This document shows positions 32,426 through 33,707 of a DNA stretch of 33,707 bases, in pieces (within the stretch, counting starts at the first letter, position 1; each line of letters begins with the position of its first letter). This stretch comes from Brumimicrobium sp051745635 (GTDB taxonomy: Bacteria > Bacteroidota > Bacteroidia > Flavobacteriales_D > Crocinitomicaceae), in NCBI GenBank assembly GCA_051745635.1, contig JBNJEH010000031.1, forward strand, positions 1 to 33,707, in the 5' to 3' direction. Both the position numbers and the translations under genes were made by a program. The notes under the pieces are model-generated. The model was not told the origin of the DNA and did no database searches. It worked only from the letters and a program-made list of their open reading frames with translations.

Positions 32426-33481
32426 ATGAAGAGAATAGCTGTAATTGAAGACAACCATGAGATGCGCGACAACATCGAGGAGATGCTCGAGCTTGCAGAT
32501 TACGAAGTGTTGAGCGCCCCCAACGGTAAAGAAGGTGTCGAATTAGTCAAGCGAGAAATTCCGGACCTGATTATTTGTGACATTATGATGCCCGAGCTCG
32601 ATGGTTACGGTGTGCTGTATTATCTCAGTAAAATTCCAGAGACGAGAGGGATCCCATTTATCTTTTTGACGGCGAAAACCGAGCGTTCTGACATGCGGAA
32701 GGGCATGAACTTAGGTGCAGATGATTACATTAGTAAGCCTTTTGAGGAAATGGAATTGCTTTCTGCTATTGAATCGCGTTTAGACAAAAGGCAGCGTTTC
32801 GAAGAAGTTCAGGAAGCTGGAAATAAATGGAAGAGTTTCCAGGATGTTGTTTTTGACTTAACCGGACTGGATAGTTTAAAGGAGGACGCGCAGGTAAAGA
32901 CTTTCGGTAAACGCGAGCAGATCTACTTCAAAGGCGATACTCCGAAGTGGTTGTTTTATGTGGTCAGCGGTCATGTAAGAAGTTATAAAGTGACCGATGA
33001 TGATAAGGAATACGCGACGGGGTTGTATGGGGCAGGTGAATTTTTTGGTTATATTGATCTGTTATCTTATTCGAAATATACGGAATATGCCGTTGCTATA
33101 GAAAGTGCTCAACTCGCCTTGATACCTAGAGAAGATTTTGAAAAGCTCATGTTGTCCGACAAAGACGTTTCGATCAACTTTATCAAATTACTCGCTGGCA
33201 ACATAGTAGAAAAGGAAGATGAATTGATTAGCCTCGCTTATAATACGGTTCGAAAGCGGGTAGCAGAAGCGCTTAGTAGGTTGTATGTAAAATACAAAGA
33301 GGGTATGGCTGACCGCGTGGAGGTAACTGTTACGCGCGATGAGTTGGCTAGTATGGTCGGCACAGCCACGGAATCGGTGATCCGCATTTTGAGCGAATTC
33401 AAGAGTGATGGCTATATAAAGTCAAAGGGATCATTAATTACGATCCTGGATTTTCACGCTCTCCGCGACTATAAATACTAA
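32426..33481 (+). CDS. Response regulator with REC, cyclic-nucleotide-binding-like and CRP/FNR HTH domains
   Basis: A 351-aa DNA-binding regulator. The receiver domain (1-120) has the acidic pair E8/D9, phospho-acceptor D52 in ICDIMMPELDG, T82 and K104 (ISKPF). Residues about 150-265 form a double-stranded beta-helix of the CRP/FNR type (GKREQIYFKGDTPKWLFYVV, GEFFGYIDLLS), and the C-terminus carries the winged HTH with VTRDELASMVGTATESVIRI (about 304-323). It has no Cys cluster for an FNR iron-sulfur centre. Thus phosphorylation from the upstream PAS kinase replaces or adds to ligand control of a CRP-type activator. It is the last gene before the rRNA-type promoters. No strong terminator follows it, only an imperfect CTCCTT/AAGGGAG stem (33488-33510). 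Confidence 0.95.
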   Translation: MKRIAVIEDNHEMRDNIEEMLELADYEVLSAPNGKEGVELVKREIPDLIICDIMMPELDGYGVLYYLSKIPETRGIPFIFLTAKTERSDMRKGMNLGADDYISKPFEEMELLSAIESRLDKRQRFEEVQEAGNKWKSFQDVVFDLTGLDSLKEDAQVKTFGKREQIYFKGDTPKWLFYVVSGHVRSYKVTDDDKEYATGLYGAGEFFGYIDLLSYSKYTEYAVAIESAQLALIPREDFEKLMLSDKDVSINFIKLLAGNIVEKEDELISLAYNTVRKRVAEALSRLYVKYKEGMADRVEVTVTRDELASMVGTATESVIRILSEFKSDGYIKSKGSLITILDFHALRDYKY

Positions 33482-33524
33482 CTGTTTCTCCTTGTCTTTT
33501 TTTAAGGGAGTGTTTGCGGGGTTC

Positions 33525-33570
33525 GTGGAGTTTTTTGCGATGTTGATCGAAAACCCCGAAAAAACTTCAC
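33525..33570. repeat. 12-bp inverted repeat upstream of the rRNA-type promoter
   Basis: GTGGAGTTTTTT (33525-33536) pairs with AAAAAACTTCAC (33559-33570), with one G:U if read as RNA. An alternative overlapping pair is CGGGGTT (33517-33523) with AACCCCG (33552-33558). A small CGAT-GTTG-ATCG hairpin sits in the loop (33538-33549). It could be a protein-binding dyad just upstream of the -33 element or a weak terminator for the preceding operon. Confidence 0.5.
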
Positions 33571-33578
33571 AAAAACCC

Positions 33579-33608
33579 TTGCAGCCCGAAAAAAGGGCTC
33601 TATCTTTG
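33579..33608 (+). promoter_or_regulatory. Strong rRNA-type Bacteroidota promoter, P1
   Basis: TTG (33579-33581), exactly 19 nt, then TATCTTTG (33601-33608): a complete match to the Bacteroidota TTG-N19-TAnnTTTG promoter. The sequence after it (CCCCCCGCAAACGAGCGG) and the A-rich upstream context are typical of flavobacterial rRNA operon leaders, so a 16S rRNA gene is expected just past the right edge. The spacer carries the dyad AGCCC-GAAAAAA-GGGCT (33583-33599). Confidence 0.85.
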
Positions 33609-33684
33609 CCCCCCGCAAACGAGCGGATATAAGTTGAAATAAAGGGAATATGAAATAAGTTTTAAAAAACTTTAAAGTAAATGC

Positions 33685-33707
33685 TTGCAGGTTAAAAAAA
33701 GCTGCTT
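33685..33707 (+). promoter_or_regulatory. Second tandem rRNA-type promoter, P2, cut by window end
   Basis: TTG (33685-33687) is followed by a 19-nt spacer ending at 33706. The single base left at 33707 is T, the first base expected of a TAnnTTTG element, which would lie beyond the edge. The context CTTGCAG...AAAAAAAG closely resembles P1 106 nt upstream, and the spacer again has a short dyad (GCAG 33687-33690 with CTGC 33702-33705). The call is an inference from the likeness to P1. Confidence 0.65.

Noticed and set aside
33488..33510. CTCCTT/AAGGGAG stem after the REC-CRP regulator as a terminator.
   Set aside because: Imperfect short stem with the T-run in the loop rather than after the stem.

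Overview
The window looks like chromosomal DNA of a Bacteroidota bacterium, most likely a marine, Flavobacteriales/Cryomorphaceae-like lineage (inference). The evidence is a large secreted protein with the C-terminal type B sorting domain of the type IX secretion system (T9SS), start codons without Shine-Dalgarno sites, Bacteroidota promoters of the TTG-N19-TAnnTTTG type, and conserved Bacteroidota families (DUF4197, DUF1599, DoxX/BT_3928-like) around tpiA and folP.

Layout. (A) 1-4294: an AT-rich dyad at the left edge, an apparently empty stretch, a 1206-aa T9SS-exported PKD-repeat surface protein, and a strong terminator. (B) 4420-7619 (+): a compact red/far-red light-sensing operon of single-domain response regulator, heme oxygenase (makes biliverdin) and bacteriophytochrome histidine kinase (binds biliverdin). 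(C) 7644-10143 (-): a lipoprotein, a nucleoside phosphorylase and a DUF4197 lipoprotein; the last has a clear promoter that settles its start codon. (D) 10211-11452 (+): cinA. (E) About 11453-13084: an AT-rich, poorly conserved pocket with an SRPBCC-family protein and an orphan lipoprotein. (F) 13085-30008 (-): a tightly packed seven-gene cluster read as DUF1599, DoxX-family membrane protein, tpiA, prmA, a 1538-aa exported protein of unknown function, plsY, and a 2539-aa exported TPR/PD40/coiled-coil/SPOR protein. (G) 30028-33481 (+): folP, a PAS histidine kinase and a REC-CRP/FNR response regulator, probably one operon. (H) 33513-33707: tandem rRNA-type promoters pointing off the right edge, the second cut by the window end.

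The least described part is the envelope portion of cluster F. Its last gene encodes a giant protein with an N-terminal TPR/PD40/carboxypeptidase-regulatory-like arrangement resembling T9SS-associated PorE, but a long charged coiled coil and SPOR-like domains stand where PorE has an OmpA-like peptidoglycan-binding domain. The coiled coil contains seven nearly identical ~99-aa tandem units with signs of recent duplication and slippage. Together with the 1538-aa neighbour and plsY it suggests an envelope-spanning or peptidoglycan-tethered structure made alongside membrane lipid synthesis; this is a hypothesis. All family calls were made by reading motifs, with no database search.
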